Source: Paraglaciecola marina
GTDB taxonomy: Bacteria > Pseudomonadota > Gammaproteobacteria > Enterobacterales > Alteromonadaceae
Assembly: GCF_004360155.1 (NCBI RefSeq)
Contig: NZ_SAIS01000009.1
Span: 1 to 64,000 of the forward strand
Reading direction: 5' to 3'
DNA: 64,000 nucleotides
The notes beneath the pieces are model-generated. The model was given only the letters and a program-made list of their open reading frames with translations, had not been told where the DNA came from and searched no databases. This document shows positions 46,435-56,613 of the stretch, piece by piece. Numbering within the stretch: the stretch's first letter is position 1; every line of letters begins with the position of its first letter. The position numbers and the translations under genes are program-made.

Positions 46435-47453
46435 TCAGCGGAACTGCCATTGTGGGAGGTACGTTCCTGCATTTTTTTCGCAGCTTCAGATATGGTACAA
46501 AACTCAATATTGTATTGAGATGATAACTCATTGATAACTGTTTTTATGGCATTAGAAATAAAGGCAAATGCGTCTTTATTACCAAGTAAGCTATTTTTGT
46601 TGTCTACTAAACTAGAGCTATGCATATACATATGTAGAATGGGATAACCTTTATCAATGACAGATTTACATAATGAAATCATATCATTAGCTGCGGATAA
46701 TTCTGGACACAAATAGTTTTTTCTTAAAACATTAGTATGCCATGCTATACCATTAAACCTAGTCCAGTTTAACGGTGGCTTAGTAAATGCTGTGTGGATT
46801 TTATTAGCCAATTCAAAATTGCTTCGATTAAATCCAACAGTAACAGGAAGCTCATAAATCTTATTTTGTGAGGAAACCTTAAGGGGGTTGTTTAAGTCAG
46901 GCCAATAGGGCAGAGATGGTGCGCCATTACAATGAAAATATTCATTTTCATAGAAAGGGTAAACGCTAGAGTCCACATTAAAGCCTTGCTCTACAAGTAA
47001 ACTCATAACTGTCTTGTCAATCCCCCAACGCCCTGTTCTAAATGATTTTGGCTTAATAGAAAAGCTTTGCTCAAGTTTTTTTACTAAGTTTTCTAGTTTT
47101 TGGGAAACTTGTTCTTTAGGTAAGTTAACAACATGAGACTCGAACTCTCCAACCGGACCGAAGAAAGGAGGGTTACACCAAGGGTGAAGATGTGCTCCTA
47201 TTTCACAGTTGCCTTCAGGTATTAACGGCAATATATGTTTAACGGCTTGTGGGTTATCAGCTACCGCGTAATCTACAAAATAAGTGGGGCGCAGGCCCAA
47301 CCCTTCACATATTTTTTGGAAGGCCGGAATAGTGTCAATGTTGGAAACGTTAGCATCCTGCTGCGGAAAAGCCTCACCCCATTCCCACTCTTCTTCTGTA
47401 TCAATAGATAATACAAATAGGATAGGTTCAGTGGTGTCCATTTTTGGGGTCAT
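46431..47453 (-). CDS. Polysaccharide deacetylase-like protein
   Basis: The product (340 residues) has a CE4-like fold: LSIDTEEEWEWGE supplies the metal-binding Asp, CEIGAHLHPWCNPPFFG the His pair, and SFRTGRWGID a conserved Arg. The C-terminal HMYMHSSSL gives another His. It differs from the exosortase-adjacent deacetylase at 16224, being longer and belonging to a WalW-like branch. No signal peptide. It is coupled on both sides (ATGA overlaps with the glycosyltransferase upstream and the FemAB gene downstream). It probably removes an N-acetyl group before acylation or amidation by its neighbours. Confidence 0.85.
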   Translation of the reverse strand: MTPKMDTTEPILFVLSIDTEEEWEWGEAFPQQDANVSNIDTIPAFQKICEGLGLRPTYFVDYAVADNPQAVKHILPLIPEGNCEIGAHLHPWCNPPFFGPVGEFESHVVNLPKEQVSQKLENLVKKLEQSFSIKPKSFRTGRWGIDKTVMSLLVEQGFNVDSSVYPFYENEYFHCNGAPSLPYWPDLNNPLKVSSQNKIYELPVTVGFNRSNFELANKIHTAFTKPPLNWTRFNGIAWHTNVLRKNYLCPELSAANDMISLCKSVIDKGYPILHMYMHSSSLVDNKNSLLGNKDAFAFISNAIKTVINELSSQYNIEFCTISEAAKKMQERTSHNGSSAE

Positions 47454-48568
47454 GAGTTTTCCTTAACCAGATCTTCAAACAATTCTGTATATTCTTTTGC
47501 CATACGGTTTGCGGAATAATGCTCATACACATACTTTTTGGCATTTGCGGATAGTTCACCAGCATATTCTTGATTAAATAATAACTCTTCCCAATAATTT
47601 TGTAGGGTTTGTTTTTCTCCAAGTGGTGCTAACAGACCTGTTTTTTGGTGTTCTATTAATTGGTCAATGCCCGGAATATTGTATGCCGCGACAGGTATAC
47701 CCGCTGCGGTCGCTTCCATCAGGCACCTTGGTATGCCTTCTAGTGTTGAGGTCATAACAAATAAATCAAAGGATTTTAGAAGCAATAGACGGTCGTCTCT
47801 AAAGCCTAAAAACTCAATTTTACTATGGCTGGACAATGTTTTTGAATAGTTTTCTAATTCGGGACGTGCATCTCCGTCTCCTAACAATACTAATTTGGTT
47901 TTAGGGTGCTTTTTATGGAGCTGTTCGAATATATCTAAGATATCAAATATGTTTTTACGACTGATCATTTGGCCCACAAAACCGATACGCTTTTCTTCTG
48001 AGCTATCTCGATTTGGCGCTATGGTGGCCTCAACTTCAGATAAATCTACGCCATTTTGAATATATAAACTTTTACTTTTGGCTACTCCCATTGATAGCAC
48101 ATCGTCTAATAACTGTTGGGATAATGGTACAACCTTAGTTGCGTATTTCATTGCTTGGCAGCCTAGCCAAATGAAGGTTCTTAGCTTAAAGTCTTTTGCA
48201 TTTTCAAAGCCATGGGGCGTAACCACACAGGGAACACCAGCTTTTTTTGCTGCCCAAACGCCAATAATGTCTGACTTATAGCCATGAGTATGCACTATAT
48301 GAATGTTTTCTCTTTTTATAAGTTCTACGATTTTGTCGACTGCAGATAGGTCAAACTTACTTTTCATATTTATGGTGTGACAAGGTAAGTTTAGCTTTTG
48401 GTATTCTTTTACTAATTCTAATGGTTTTTGAGCTGGCTCCATGGTGACGGCTAAGTCACTTCTAACTATCTCTGTATCTAAATGTTTAGATAATGCAAGT
48501 ACCCATCGCTCTGCGCCGTAAAAACCCGTTGGGCATATAAACTGCAACACATTAATTGTTTTTGTCAT
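47450..48568 (-). CDS. Family 4 glycosyltransferase
   Basis: The product (372 residues) starts MTKTINVLQFICPTGFYGAERWVLALSKHL and has RIGFVGQMISRKNIFDILDIF, KLVLLGDGDARPELE and VMTSTLEGIPRCLMEATAAGIPVAAYNIPGIDQL, a good match to the GT4 donor domain with its E-x7-E motif. It is cytoplasmic and adds a sugar to the lipid-linked unit. It overlaps the deacetylase gene and starts 12 bases after the GT2 gene upstream, so it belongs to the long leftward operon. Confidence 0.9.
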   Translation of the reverse strand: MTKTINVLQFICPTGFYGAERWVLALSKHLDTEIVRSDLAVTMEPAQKPLELVKEYQKLNLPCHTINMKSKFDLSAVDKIVELIKRENIHIVHTHGYKSDIIGVWAAKKAGVPCVVTPHGFENAKDFKLRTFIWLGCQAMKYATKVVPLSQQLLDDVLSMGVAKSKSLYIQNGVDLSEVEATIAPNRDSSEEKRIGFVGQMISRKNIFDILDIFEQLHKKHPKTKLVLLGDGDARPELENYSKTLSSHSKIEFLGFRDDRLLLLKSFDLFVMTSTLEGIPRCLMEATAAGIPVAAYNIPGIDQLIEHQKTGLLAPLGEKQTLQNYWEELLFNQEYAGELSANAKKYVYEHYSANRMAKEYTELFEDLVKENS

Positions 48569-48580
48569 TTGTGTTAGTCC

Positions 48581-49537
48581 TTAAAGAGTTTTTACGCCAA
48601 TGGATTTAAATAACCCTGCAAATGTACCTATTGCCCTAGCAGGAAAATAAAATATATAAAAAACCACAATATACCAAAGGTGAATTTTTTTATTGGCTAA
48701 TAAGTAAAGCCGGATACTGTAAATAAAAACTGGAATGACAGCAAAAATTAAACTAGTCATAGCAAGTAGGTTCAGATTAATAATAAATAAAAATATTGAA
48801 GAGATTAACATCAGCATTATAGCAGGAGGTACGGCAAAGCTTGGCCATTCACGGATAGGAATATTACGGCCAGAGATTGATTGAAGATTAGACTGTCCTC
48901 TCCAAATTTCTTTATAAAACATAGCTTTATATTTTTTATCTTCGCCTAGATGAATATAATTGGCACTTGAGGTGTAAAATAAAGTTCCCAATTTGGCGGC
49001 TTGATCTGTGAAATAATAATCCTCACATGTAATGAGATGTTCCGGAAAACCACCTATATTTTCAAATGAGGTCTTTTTTAAGCACAAATTCCGCCCAGGA
49101 AGAAAAGCTACGTCAGTATCAAGTTCTGCATTACTTAGAGCCGTGCGGATTTGCTCTAATGGTGGGGCACTTTCCTCACAAATTTGCATGGAACTGCAGA
49201 TTATTCTATTACTATCATGGTCGAGTGCCGTTAGCATTTGCTCAACCCAATTATGAGATAGGTAGACATCCGCATCTAGAAATGCCAAATATTCTCCATT
49301 AGCCTTTGTTACTCCGTAATTTCTTAATGCTGATATGGTTTCTGATGTGGGCCGAATATGTACACTCAGTGATAAGGCATTGTTTGTTGACAACACTTGT
49401 TGCTGAATTTCTGGTGTTTGACTAACCACAATGACTTCAATGTCATTCTGATTGCAAGTTTGTAGACTGATAGATTCTAAGGTCTGGATCAGCATTTCAA
49501 ATCGCCCCTTGTGGGGAATAATAAATGATACTTGCAT
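48581..49537 (-). CDS. Family 2 glycosyltransferase with C-terminal membrane helices
   Basis: The product (318 residues) has the GT2 start VSFIIPHKGRFEMLIQTLESI, LAFLDADVYLSHNWV (DADV, metal site) and FLPGRNLCLKKTSFENIGGFPEHLITCEDYYF in the acceptor region. Two helices (about 240-285) and a third hydrophobic stretch near 295-312 anchor it in the inner membrane. It lies 29 bases after the PcRGLX/YetA-like gene. The membrane tail suggests that it works on the lipid-linked intermediate. Confidence 0.88.
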   Translation of the reverse strand: MQVSFIIPHKGRFEMLIQTLESISLQTCNQNDIEVIVVSQTPEIQQQVLSTNNALSLSVHIRPTSETISALRNYGVTKANGEYLAFLDADVYLSHNWVEQMLTALDHDSNRIICSSMQICEESAPPLEQIRTALSNAELDTDVAFLPGRNLCLKKTSFENIGGFPEHLITCEDYYFTDQAAKLGTLFYTSSANYIHLGEDKKYKAMFYKEIWRGQSNLQSISGRNIPIREWPSFAVPPAIMLMLISSIFLFIINLNLLAMTSLIFAVIPVFIYSIRLYLLANKKIHLWYIVVFYIFYFPARAIGTFAGLFKSIGVKTL

Positions 49538-49566
49538 ATGAAATTATTTTTCCTGTAAGTGCTGGC

Positions 49567-52158
49567 TTAAGATAGCCGTTTTTTTAGCCATTCTAACTCT
49601 CCCTTTAATGAGATATTGAGCAACCGCCTAAAAACTGTTGTTATCACGGCTGTTGCCAATGAAAGCTTTTGATAACTAGCTTTGGGCCAGTCCTCTCTTA
49701 TGTTGTCAAAATCTACTTTTGGGATGTTTTGATAAAACGCTACTGCACCGTAATTTTGCATAGTTAATACTAAAATTCGAGTATAGGTTTTTGTGTCTGA
49801 GCTATTAAGTTTATTGGCTACATAGTCTTCAAAGTACTTAGCTTTTGTTAAATACTCATTATTTTTTTCAGGGGAAAAATAAAAAGCACTCGCAAATATA
49901 TGTGCCTTCCTTAAATCTTGTGCTGTCCAAGTATCGTTTGGGTACTCCAATATATTGGGTTTTTCTAAGTAAGGGTATTCATGCTCAAACATCCATTGGG
50001 CATAATTTAATAAACTATCCCTACAATAATAAAAGTTTTCATCTAATTGCTCTTGGTTAAGTTTTACATGCAGGTATCTACTCATTGCCTGCAGCAATAC
50101 TGTATAAAACCAAGTGTTTTCTACATCATCTAGTGATCTTTGTGCCACTGATTCGTTAGGGTGCAAGGTATGAGTAATGATGTGCTCGACTTGATTTAAA
50201 AATGTTTGGTCTTGAGTTAATTCGTAACTATCTAGCAATGCAACTAGGTAGTTTGCGGTGCCTCTATCTAAAGGGTACTGCCCCGTGAAGTGGTTTTTAA
50301 TACCCGCAAGATGTCTATTTTTAAAGGTTAATAGTAGCTCTATACAGGTCCCTGAGCCTTCATACACATTGGTTATCCATTTAGTTAATGTGAGGACTGC
50401 TGCCTTGGAACTTTCACTAGCAGTTAAAAAATGATGCAGCATTAAACCTGTTGTATAACAGTGCTGACCACCCGGACCTCCGCCGCCAGCATGATCTTGG
50501 TAGGCATTACTTGCTTGATCTTTAGAATATGAGCGATGGCTCGATGTATAAGCTTGTAGATAGTGGTCTGTATGCCAGAATAAGCCACCATTGTATTCAC
50601 ATTTGTCTTCTTGGGTATGGTAGATATCTATATCTTTAATATGTCTGGCTAGGTCATCTGCTAATTCAAACCATCGGGATTCGCCTGTGGTTAAAAATTG
50701 CTTTATAAACCCCATTAGAGGATCATATTGATTGTTGTAATGGGAAACAAATATATCTTTACCTTCATGACCTGCAGTTTCATGGTCTGCATAGATATCG
50801 CCAAAATTTCGCCATCCATATTCGTCTAGCTTTTCCCGTTTTACGAAGAAGTTATTGTCTCCGTCAATTCCTTTTTTTATCAGGTTACTAAGTAATTCAT
50901 TTTCATGAAATGACGCTAATGGGTATAACACTTTTGTCAATTGAATCCATTGAAACGGAACATTAACTTGGCGCGTATGGTGTACCCATTCTAAGGTGTC
51001 GGAATCGTTTCCAAAACCTAGCCACAAGACGTGGGACTTTTTCTCTCCTGGCTGTAATTCATGTTGTAAGCCTTCTTTCTGAGGAAAGACACTTACATTA
51101 ATATTTTCAGAAGACAATTCGATTCCGTTAGGGAAATTTTGCCAAAATTTCTCTAGGGTAATGGCGAATTGTTTATCAACCTTGATTGTAGGCGTGGCTC
51201 TTTGACCTTGATGTATAACTTGGTCATTCTCAACGCTTTGGTACCCACAAATTGAATGTGGGATCTTGTTGAAACGATCTAAGTGCACAGGGCTATTCCA
51301 ATTTTCTCCACCACTAGAAAACTGTTCTATTTGTATAGCTTTGTTATCTATGCCTTGCCAATTTGCCATTAACTCTGTTTGATAGCTTAGGCCTGACTTG
51401 TCAAATTTTCTAAAATTAAAAATTAATGATTCAAAATAAAGTGAATTAGGGTCTCCTAAATCCCAATGGCCATTTGGATGGGCTGCAGCTTTAGAATTAT
51501 GAATGGTATGTTCTATTTTTACATAAGAGCTGAATTTATAGAAAGTGAGCTCAAGTTCGAAGTCTGTCTGTCTTTTAGATCTAAGTGAATGATAATAACC
51601 ACATAACTTAACTTTAATAGTACTTGCTAAACCATCATTTAAGTTTTTGTATGTCTCTATAGTAGTGCTAGTCACTTTACCTGTTAATGGTGTGTGTACA
51701 TCTTCTTTGAGGCTTATATTGGATAATTCAAGTAATGGATGAGTTGTCGTTCCATCAATTGCTTTTATGGATAGTGACACTCTTTCGGTATTGATCGCAT
51801 AGGTATGTATACAGTTATCTAACTCTAAGATATTACCCTTTTCAATGACTTTGAAATCATCTAATTCTTTTAAAAGTGGCTGTTCTTTAGGATATACAAC
51901 AACTGAGTAATTCTTTTTCTCTTCCGGTTTAATAAAAAAACTGACAAACATCCATTTAATGCTGGCATCGGGCCAGCTTCCACATACTTTTACTGAGCAG
52001 TCAATTGCATGGTCATCAGAAAACAGGCTAACCTGTTTTATATTACCGACTAAAGCTATGGGGAAAGGAATTGCAAGCTCATATAAACCATTCTCTTTAA
52101 CTTCCGTAGAGGTTATTTTAAGTGGAATGACGTGCTTATCGGAATGTTCGAAATTCAT
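49567..52158 (-). CDS. PcRGLX/YetA-like polysaccharide-active protein
   Basis: The product (863 residues) starts with a beta-rich domain (about 1-330; RIFT-barrel-like) and continues as an alpha/alpha toroid. Its layout resembles the exo-rhamnogalacturonan lyase (PL26/YetA) group. The HAGGGGPGGQHCYTTGLMLHHFL segment near 555-580 and FWHTDHYLQAYTSSHR upstream look like active-site walls. No signal peptide is seen, so a cytoplasmic enzyme is predicted, odd for a lyase of extracellular polymer. It may edit or cut the polymer or its precursor, or be a glycan-binding homologue. It starts one base before the GNAT-gene stop. Confidence 0.65.
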   Translation of the reverse strand: MNFEHSDKHVIPLKITSTEVKENGLYELAIPFPIALVGNIKQVSLFSDDHAIDCSVKVCGSWPDASIKWMFVSFFIKPEEKKNYSVVVYPKEQPLLKELDDFKVIEKGNILELDNCIHTYAINTERVSLSIKAIDGTTTHPLLELSNISLKEDVHTPLTGKVTSTTIETYKNLNDGLASTIKVKLCGYYHSLRSKRQTDFELELTFYKFSSYVKIEHTIHNSKAAAHPNGHWDLGDPNSLYFESLIFNFRKFDKSGLSYQTELMANWQGIDNKAIQIEQFSSGGENWNSPVHLDRFNKIPHSICGYQSVENDQVIHQGQRATPTIKVDKQFAITLEKFWQNFPNGIELSSENINVSVFPQKEGLQHELQPGEKKSHVLWLGFGNDSDTLEWVHHTRQVNVPFQWIQLTKVLYPLASFHENELLSNLIKKGIDGDNNFFVKREKLDEYGWRNFGDIYADHETAGHEGKDIFVSHYNNQYDPLMGFIKQFLTTGESRWFELADDLARHIKDIDIYHTQEDKCEYNGGLFWHTDHYLQAYTSSHRSYSKDQASNAYQDHAGGGGPGGQHCYTTGLMLHHFLTASESSKAAVLTLTKWITNVYEGSGTCIELLLTFKNRHLAGIKNHFTGQYPLDRGTANYLVALLDSYELTQDQTFLNQVEHIITHTLHPNESVAQRSLDDVENTWFYTVLLQAMSRYLHVKLNQEQLDENFYYCRDSLLNYAQWMFEHEYPYLEKPNILEYPNDTWTAQDLRKAHIFASAFYFSPEKNNEYLTKAKYFEDYVANKLNSSDTKTYTRILVLTMQNYGAVAFYQNIPKVDFDNIREDWPKASYQKLSLATAVITTVFRRLLNISLKGELEWLKKRLS

Positions 52159-52159
52159 A

Positions 52160-53287
52160 TTACTTGCTACTTTTTATAAAGTCAGAATACAGGCTCAATA
52201 TTTGCCGTTTTATAGCTCTTAATTTTTCCTTACACAGGGGTAAGGCTGTAGGACGATAGAAGCATACCAATTCTTGTAAGGATACGGGTGTATTACTCAT
52301 TGAACGTTTATACCTAGCTTCTCCAGCAAGGAAACTATAACAGTTAGCGCCATTATTAATGGCCTCATTAATTAATAAGGTATGGATTACTAATCCTATT
52401 TTGACTTTATTATCTCGGTTATTTTTGATAGCAGATAAATAAAAGTACCATTTATCGGTGTTTTTTATGATGTATACATATGCAAGAGGTTTATTGTCTA
52501 GATTTAAACTATAGAGCCTGCAATGTTCTCCTTCTATATCAGCATGCAAATTATCGGAATGAAATTTTGTAAATATAGGATTGCTAAAGCCACTACCAAA
52601 TTGGGTATTTCCCCATTTCTGAATGTGAATTTTTGAAATTTCTTTTAAAAACAAATTTTTTTCTGTTCGAGTCATTGCTTGTTTTAGCTCGATACTTCCT
52701 TGCTGAGATAATAATTTGAGAGATCTATTTATCTGTGAGCGAGTGTTTTTTGAAAGATCTTTTAGATAGTCATCTGAGTCTTTTGTATTTATTAAATTAA
52801 CTACAAAATCTGGGGAGCATATATCTACTCTTTTAAATCCGAGCACTTCAGTAAATTTGTTTACAGTATTTTCGGTTGCCATGCCTAAATAAAGTTCATC
52901 CCATAAACCTTTGTTTTCTTTTAAAAACATCAGCATGGCTTTCCGAATGATATCTTTATTTTTATCTGCTAATAAAAAGTCATTGTGCTCTATCCAGACT
53001 TGGTCGTAATCCTGCTGTCCAAACCGATGTAACCAAAGTTGTTTGAGCTTTGTGCCAATAACAGTCCTCTCTTGCTTTTCACAAAACAAGGCTAGTCCTA
53101 CAATATTACCAGCTTCTCGAGCTTCTATTAGATGAGGAATCTTTGGTAAAGAGCTTAACCATGAGTTGATCCAATAGATATTGTGAAAAGGTGATGCCGA
53201 AGAGATCTTAAATAATGCTGACCACTTTTCTTGAATTTCTACAAGGTCATCTGGTTGGTAATATTTAATTTTAATATCTGAAAGCAC
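52160..53287 (-). CDS. GNAT-like acetyltransferase of the BioF2/CelD type
   Basis: The product (375 residues) has the bipartite GNAT layout of the Acetyltransf_6 group: FHNIYWINSWLSSLP, GLALFCEKQER, KNTRSQINRSLKLL and YSLNLDNKPLAYVYIIKNTDKWYFYLSAIK, then LINEAINNGANCYSFLAGEARYKRSM. It resembles BcsL/CelD-type proteins of exopolysaccharide loci and is a second FemAB-like enzyme next to 45397-46434. The start appears to be GTG at 53287; no good ribosome site is seen. It lies 72 bases after PrsT in the operon and only one base from the YetA-like gene. Confidence 0.78.
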   Translation of the reverse strand: MLSDIKIKYYQPDDLVEIQEKWSALFKISSASPFHNIYWINSWLSSLPKIPHLIEAREAGNIVGLALFCEKQERTVIGTKLKQLWLHRFGQQDYDQVWIEHNDFLLADKNKDIIRKAMLMFLKENKGLWDELYLGMATENTVNKFTEVLGFKRVDICSPDFVVNLINTKDSDDYLKDLSKNTRSQINRSLKLLSQQGSIELKQAMTRTEKNLFLKEISKIHIQKWGNTQFGSGFSNPIFTKFHSDNLHADIEGEHCRLYSLNLDNKPLAYVYIIKNTDKWYFYLSAIKNNRDNKVKIGLVIHTLLINEAINNGANCYSFLAGEARYKRSMSNTPVSLQELVCFYRPTALPLCKEKLRAIKRQILSLYSDFIKSSK

Positions 53288-53359
53288 TTACTGTACCCAA
53301 ATACTAAGTGATTTAATGGGCAAGTTGAGCTTGCTAATTAACAAAGAGGTAAACATTTT

Positions 53360-56113
53360 TTAAACTTTATTTTGCTTGCGCAGTTTATCAATTTGCGTTC
53401 TTTGTTCGTCATTCTTGGGTGAAATGTTTTTTAGTATCTCTAAGACTGTTTCAGTATCTCCTATTTTAGTGAGTAATTGAGCATAGTGAATGGCAACATC
53501 TAAATGGGTGTTATCAATTTTATATGCTTTTTCTAATAGTCTTAGAGCACTTTCAGTATCATCTAGCGCTATTTTAACCGCTGCGGCAGTATCTAAGATA
53601 TCTGGCATTGTGGAAGCAATAGTTAGCGCTTTTTCAGCGTACACCTCTGCTTTAGATAGCTGATTTTTTTGTAATGCGTGCCAAGCTAAATTATTTAAAG
53701 CTATTACGTTTTCTGGCGCCAATTCGAGTATTTTAGAATACTGTTGGTATGCACGGTCATCATTGGCTTCAACCATAATATTAGCTAATTGGGTTCGAGC
53801 AATTACATCATTTACGGATGAAGCTAAATGAACTTGCAAAAATTCAATTGCAGCTGTTTTTCCATTGGTAATTTTAATTTGCTCTGATAACCAAATTGCT
53901 GTGTTAGATTCTGGCAATAATTGATAACTCGTAAAAAGTAGCTCTTTCGCATTACTATTAGCATTATTTGCCGCTGCGATGCGGCCCTGAGCATAAAGAC
54001 CTGTTGCCGTTTTAAGTAGATTTTGGTCAGTAACTTTTTGTATTGAGCGTTCAGCTAATAAAATGTTGCTTACTTTTAATTGTAATAAAGCTTCAGCAAT
54101 ATACATTTGGTTATTCTGATTTTTACTATTCCACAAGCTTAACTCTTCAATTGCTTGAGTAATATGCCCAGATTTTTCTAAAGCAATGGTTTTAAAATAT
54201 ATAGCTGAAACACTATTTGGAAAGCTTTTTAACCAAGAATTTAGTGTTTTTATAGTTGACTCAAAGTCAGGTAGGTTCATTTCTGCAAGGGCTAATGTGC
54301 GCCAATAAAACTCCGGAAGTTGCTCGTTTTTTTCACTCGTTTTTAATAAATTTACAGCCTGCCTATACATACGTTCTGAATTATAGACTCTTGCTAGGGC
54401 AATTTTGAATTCCCTTGTAGAGTAGGTTGCATACTGCTTTTTAAAGTAGTTTACGAACTCAGCTCCTTTCCCTTGCTCTTTTCTAATTAGATATAAGTGT
54501 AGATAAGCTCTAACATCATTCGGTTGAATCTCAATGTATTGTTCCATTTTTTTAGCTGCTAGCTGAAGCTCACCCTCGGATAACAATTTGTTTTTTAAAA
54601 AAAGGTAAGCTCGAAAATTACTCTTATTGATTATCAAAGAGTCTAAGTATGCTTTTGCAGCAAGTTCCAATTTACCTTGTTTATAATAGATGTAAGCTTC
54701 TAAGTTCTTGGTTTCAACATTGTGAGGCTCCTCTGCTTGCCAATTTAAAGCTAAATTAATAGCCTTATCGAACTCATTAATCTGTATATAAGCCGTTGCT
54801 AGCATAAGTTTAGCTTGTAGTTGATTAGAGTTTTTATCTAAAGATTCTTTTAAGTCATTTATACCTGTAAAGTCATTAACAGATAATTTTAATTGTCCTA
54901 GACGAGTAAGCATTTCAAAGGAGCCATCTAGTGTTGATTCTGTTTTTGCTATTAAGTCTTTAGCTTTATCAAGTTGACCACTTTTCATTAATCCATAACT
55001 AATTGAAGTATAAAGCTCGAAATCCTCTTCAGCCGACGTGCTAACTTGCTCCAAAGTTGTGGCTGCATCTTCAAAATTTCCAACTTTCAATTGAGCTATT
55101 GAGAAAATTTTATGAATTGGGTGGTTGATTGGGGCTTTTTTTACTAAAGATTCTAGATAACTGTATGCTTGCTCATAGTTCCCTAATTGCATAGCGCTAA
55201 CTCCAGCAATAAATTTGGTAGTGTCTTGCTTATCACCAAATTGTAATGCCTTCTCTGAGTATTCTTTTGCAAGTAAGAAGTGTTTGTTTTCGAATTCAAC
55301 AACTGCTTTTAACTGGTTTATTAAAGGTTGATTAGGAAACAACGCTAGCAGCTTTTTCAATTCAATATTTGCTTTATCATAGTTTTCAGCTCGAACTAAG
55401 GCTTGGGCATAGTAGATTCTAGACCAGTGGGCATTTGCGTAATAGTTTAGATAAATTTCTAAAGTAGCAGCTGATTCGGTAAACCTTTGTTGTAAATAAT
55501 GTATGCGACTTTTTAAAACTAAAGCTTCTGCGAAATCTGGTTCTATTGAGAGTAAGTTGTCGAGCAGGTTTATACTGCTATTTAAATCTTGTTCAAGGTA
55601 CGCAAGATAGGCTTTAGCGAGGCTTTGGTATTTATTATATTTTACATCGTCTTCACTTGCTGATGTAAACCATGCTCTAGCTTTGTGAGTGTAATTTTGT
55701 TCTATATAAGAAATACCTTTATAAGTATTACTAGCGATTTTAAGAGAAGAACTTATTGTGCTAAGCGATTCTAAATAATTTAAAGTGTCCTCTACTTTAT
55801 GTTGCATCACTAATGATTTTAAGTACTTTAGGATTGTTTTGTCATCTTGTAAACCAAGCTCTAACGCCCGTCTTAGCTCTTTTTCGGATAAAGTAGCTAA
55901 ACCTTGACTAAGATATAATGTGCCTAATTTGGCTCGTAAATTTTTATCTTGAGGATATTTTTTTATGGCCGATTTTAATGTTATCTCTGCATCATTAAGT
56001 TTTTCTTCCGCAATATAAATGTTTGCTTGTTCTATAAATTCATGTGAATTTTTTTGTTCACAGCTCGAAAGTATCAATAGAATAAATGCAATTTTAACAG
56101 CGCTTTTTATCAT
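53360..56113 (-). CDS. prsT: XrtA/PEP-CTERM system TPR-repeat lipoprotein PrsT
   Basis: The product (917 residues) starts at the ATG at 56113, giving MIKSAVKIAFILLILSSC, a lipoprotein signal with the Cys at position 18, followed by about 20 tetratricopeptide repeats that fill the whole chain (for example AITLKSAIKKYPQDKNLRAKL and AEVYAEKALTIASTMPDILD). A TPR lipoprotein of this size is a hallmark of XrtA loci and probably scaffolds export in the periplasm. AAAGGG seven bases before the ATG is the ribosome site; a GTG nine codons upstream is a poorer start. It is the first gene of the long leftward operon. Confidence 0.9.
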   Translation of the reverse strand: MIKSAVKIAFILLILSSCEQKNSHEFIEQANIYIAEEKLNDAEITLKSAIKKYPQDKNLRAKLGTLYLSQGLATLSEKELRRALELGLQDDKTILKYLKSLVMQHKVEDTLNYLESLSTISSSLKIASNTYKGISYIEQNYTHKARAWFTSASEDDVKYNKYQSLAKAYLAYLEQDLNSSINLLDNLLSIEPDFAEALVLKSRIHYLQQRFTESAATLEIYLNYYANAHWSRIYYAQALVRAENYDKANIELKKLLALFPNQPLINQLKAVVEFENKHFLLAKEYSEKALQFGDKQDTTKFIAGVSAMQLGNYEQAYSYLESLVKKAPINHPIHKIFSIAQLKVGNFEDAATTLEQVSTSAEEDFELYTSISYGLMKSGQLDKAKDLIAKTESTLDGSFEMLTRLGQLKLSVNDFTGINDLKESLDKNSNQLQAKLMLATAYIQINEFDKAINLALNWQAEEPHNVETKNLEAYIYYKQGKLELAAKAYLDSLIINKSNFRAYLFLKNKLLSEGELQLAAKKMEQYIEIQPNDVRAYLHLYLIRKEQGKGAEFVNYFKKQYATYSTREFKIALARVYNSERMYRQAVNLLKTSEKNEQLPEFYWRTLALAEMNLPDFESTIKTLNSWLKSFPNSVSAIYFKTIALEKSGHITQAIEELSLWNSKNQNNQMYIAEALLQLKVSNILLAERSIQKVTDQNLLKTATGLYAQGRIAAANNANSNAKELLFTSYQLLPESNTAIWLSEQIKITNGKTAAIEFLQVHLASSVNDVIARTQLANIMVEANDDRAYQQYSKILELAPENVIALNNLAWHALQKNQLSKAEVYAEKALTIASTMPDILDTAAAVKIALDDTESALRLLEKAYKIDNTHLDVAIHYAQLLTKIGDTETVLEILKNISPKNDEQRTQIDKLRKQNKV

Positions 56114-56507
56114 CCCTTTTCCCTTTAGTAGGCGGTTCACTTTAGGTGTATATCACAATTTACCTGTACTAAGAGTGTATCGATTCGTAATCATAAAGAC
56201 TACAAAAATAAGATTGTTATACGCATAGCATTATAGCAAAAAATTGAATTTCATTGTGTTTTCATGTTTTTAGTTCTATTAAATGTGAGCTTGTGCAGGG
56301 AGTGATTGTTTGAATTTATATCTAATCTCACAAAGGGATAAAACTTAAGTTTTCCAAACTAGTATTTTATGAATTAGATTTAAATCAATTTGAAGAGATG
56401 CATCGTGTATTATAGATCAGTTAGTTGCTGAATATTCTCAGCACTATAATTAGGTGCGTTTGTTTTTAGCAAGGTAAAAGTGAAGATACTAAGATGATTT
56501 TAGAGCA

Positions 56508-56536
56508 TAAAAAAAGGCTCATTAAGAGCCTTTTTT
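56508..56536. terminator. Bidirectional intrinsic terminator
   Basis: AAAAAGGCTC (56511-56520) and GAGCCTTTTT (56526-56535) form a 10-bp stem with an ATTAA loop. T-runs lie on both sides, so it can stop transcription in either direction. It is about 80 bases past the stop of the small minus-strand ORF and separates that unit from prsT. Confidence 0.85.
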
Positions 56537-56613
56537 ATTTTTTATAGGCTTTTGTTTTCTAAGTATTTAATTGGTTTTTAATTTTTAAGTGGCGACAAAA
56601 GGTCTGCAGTTGA

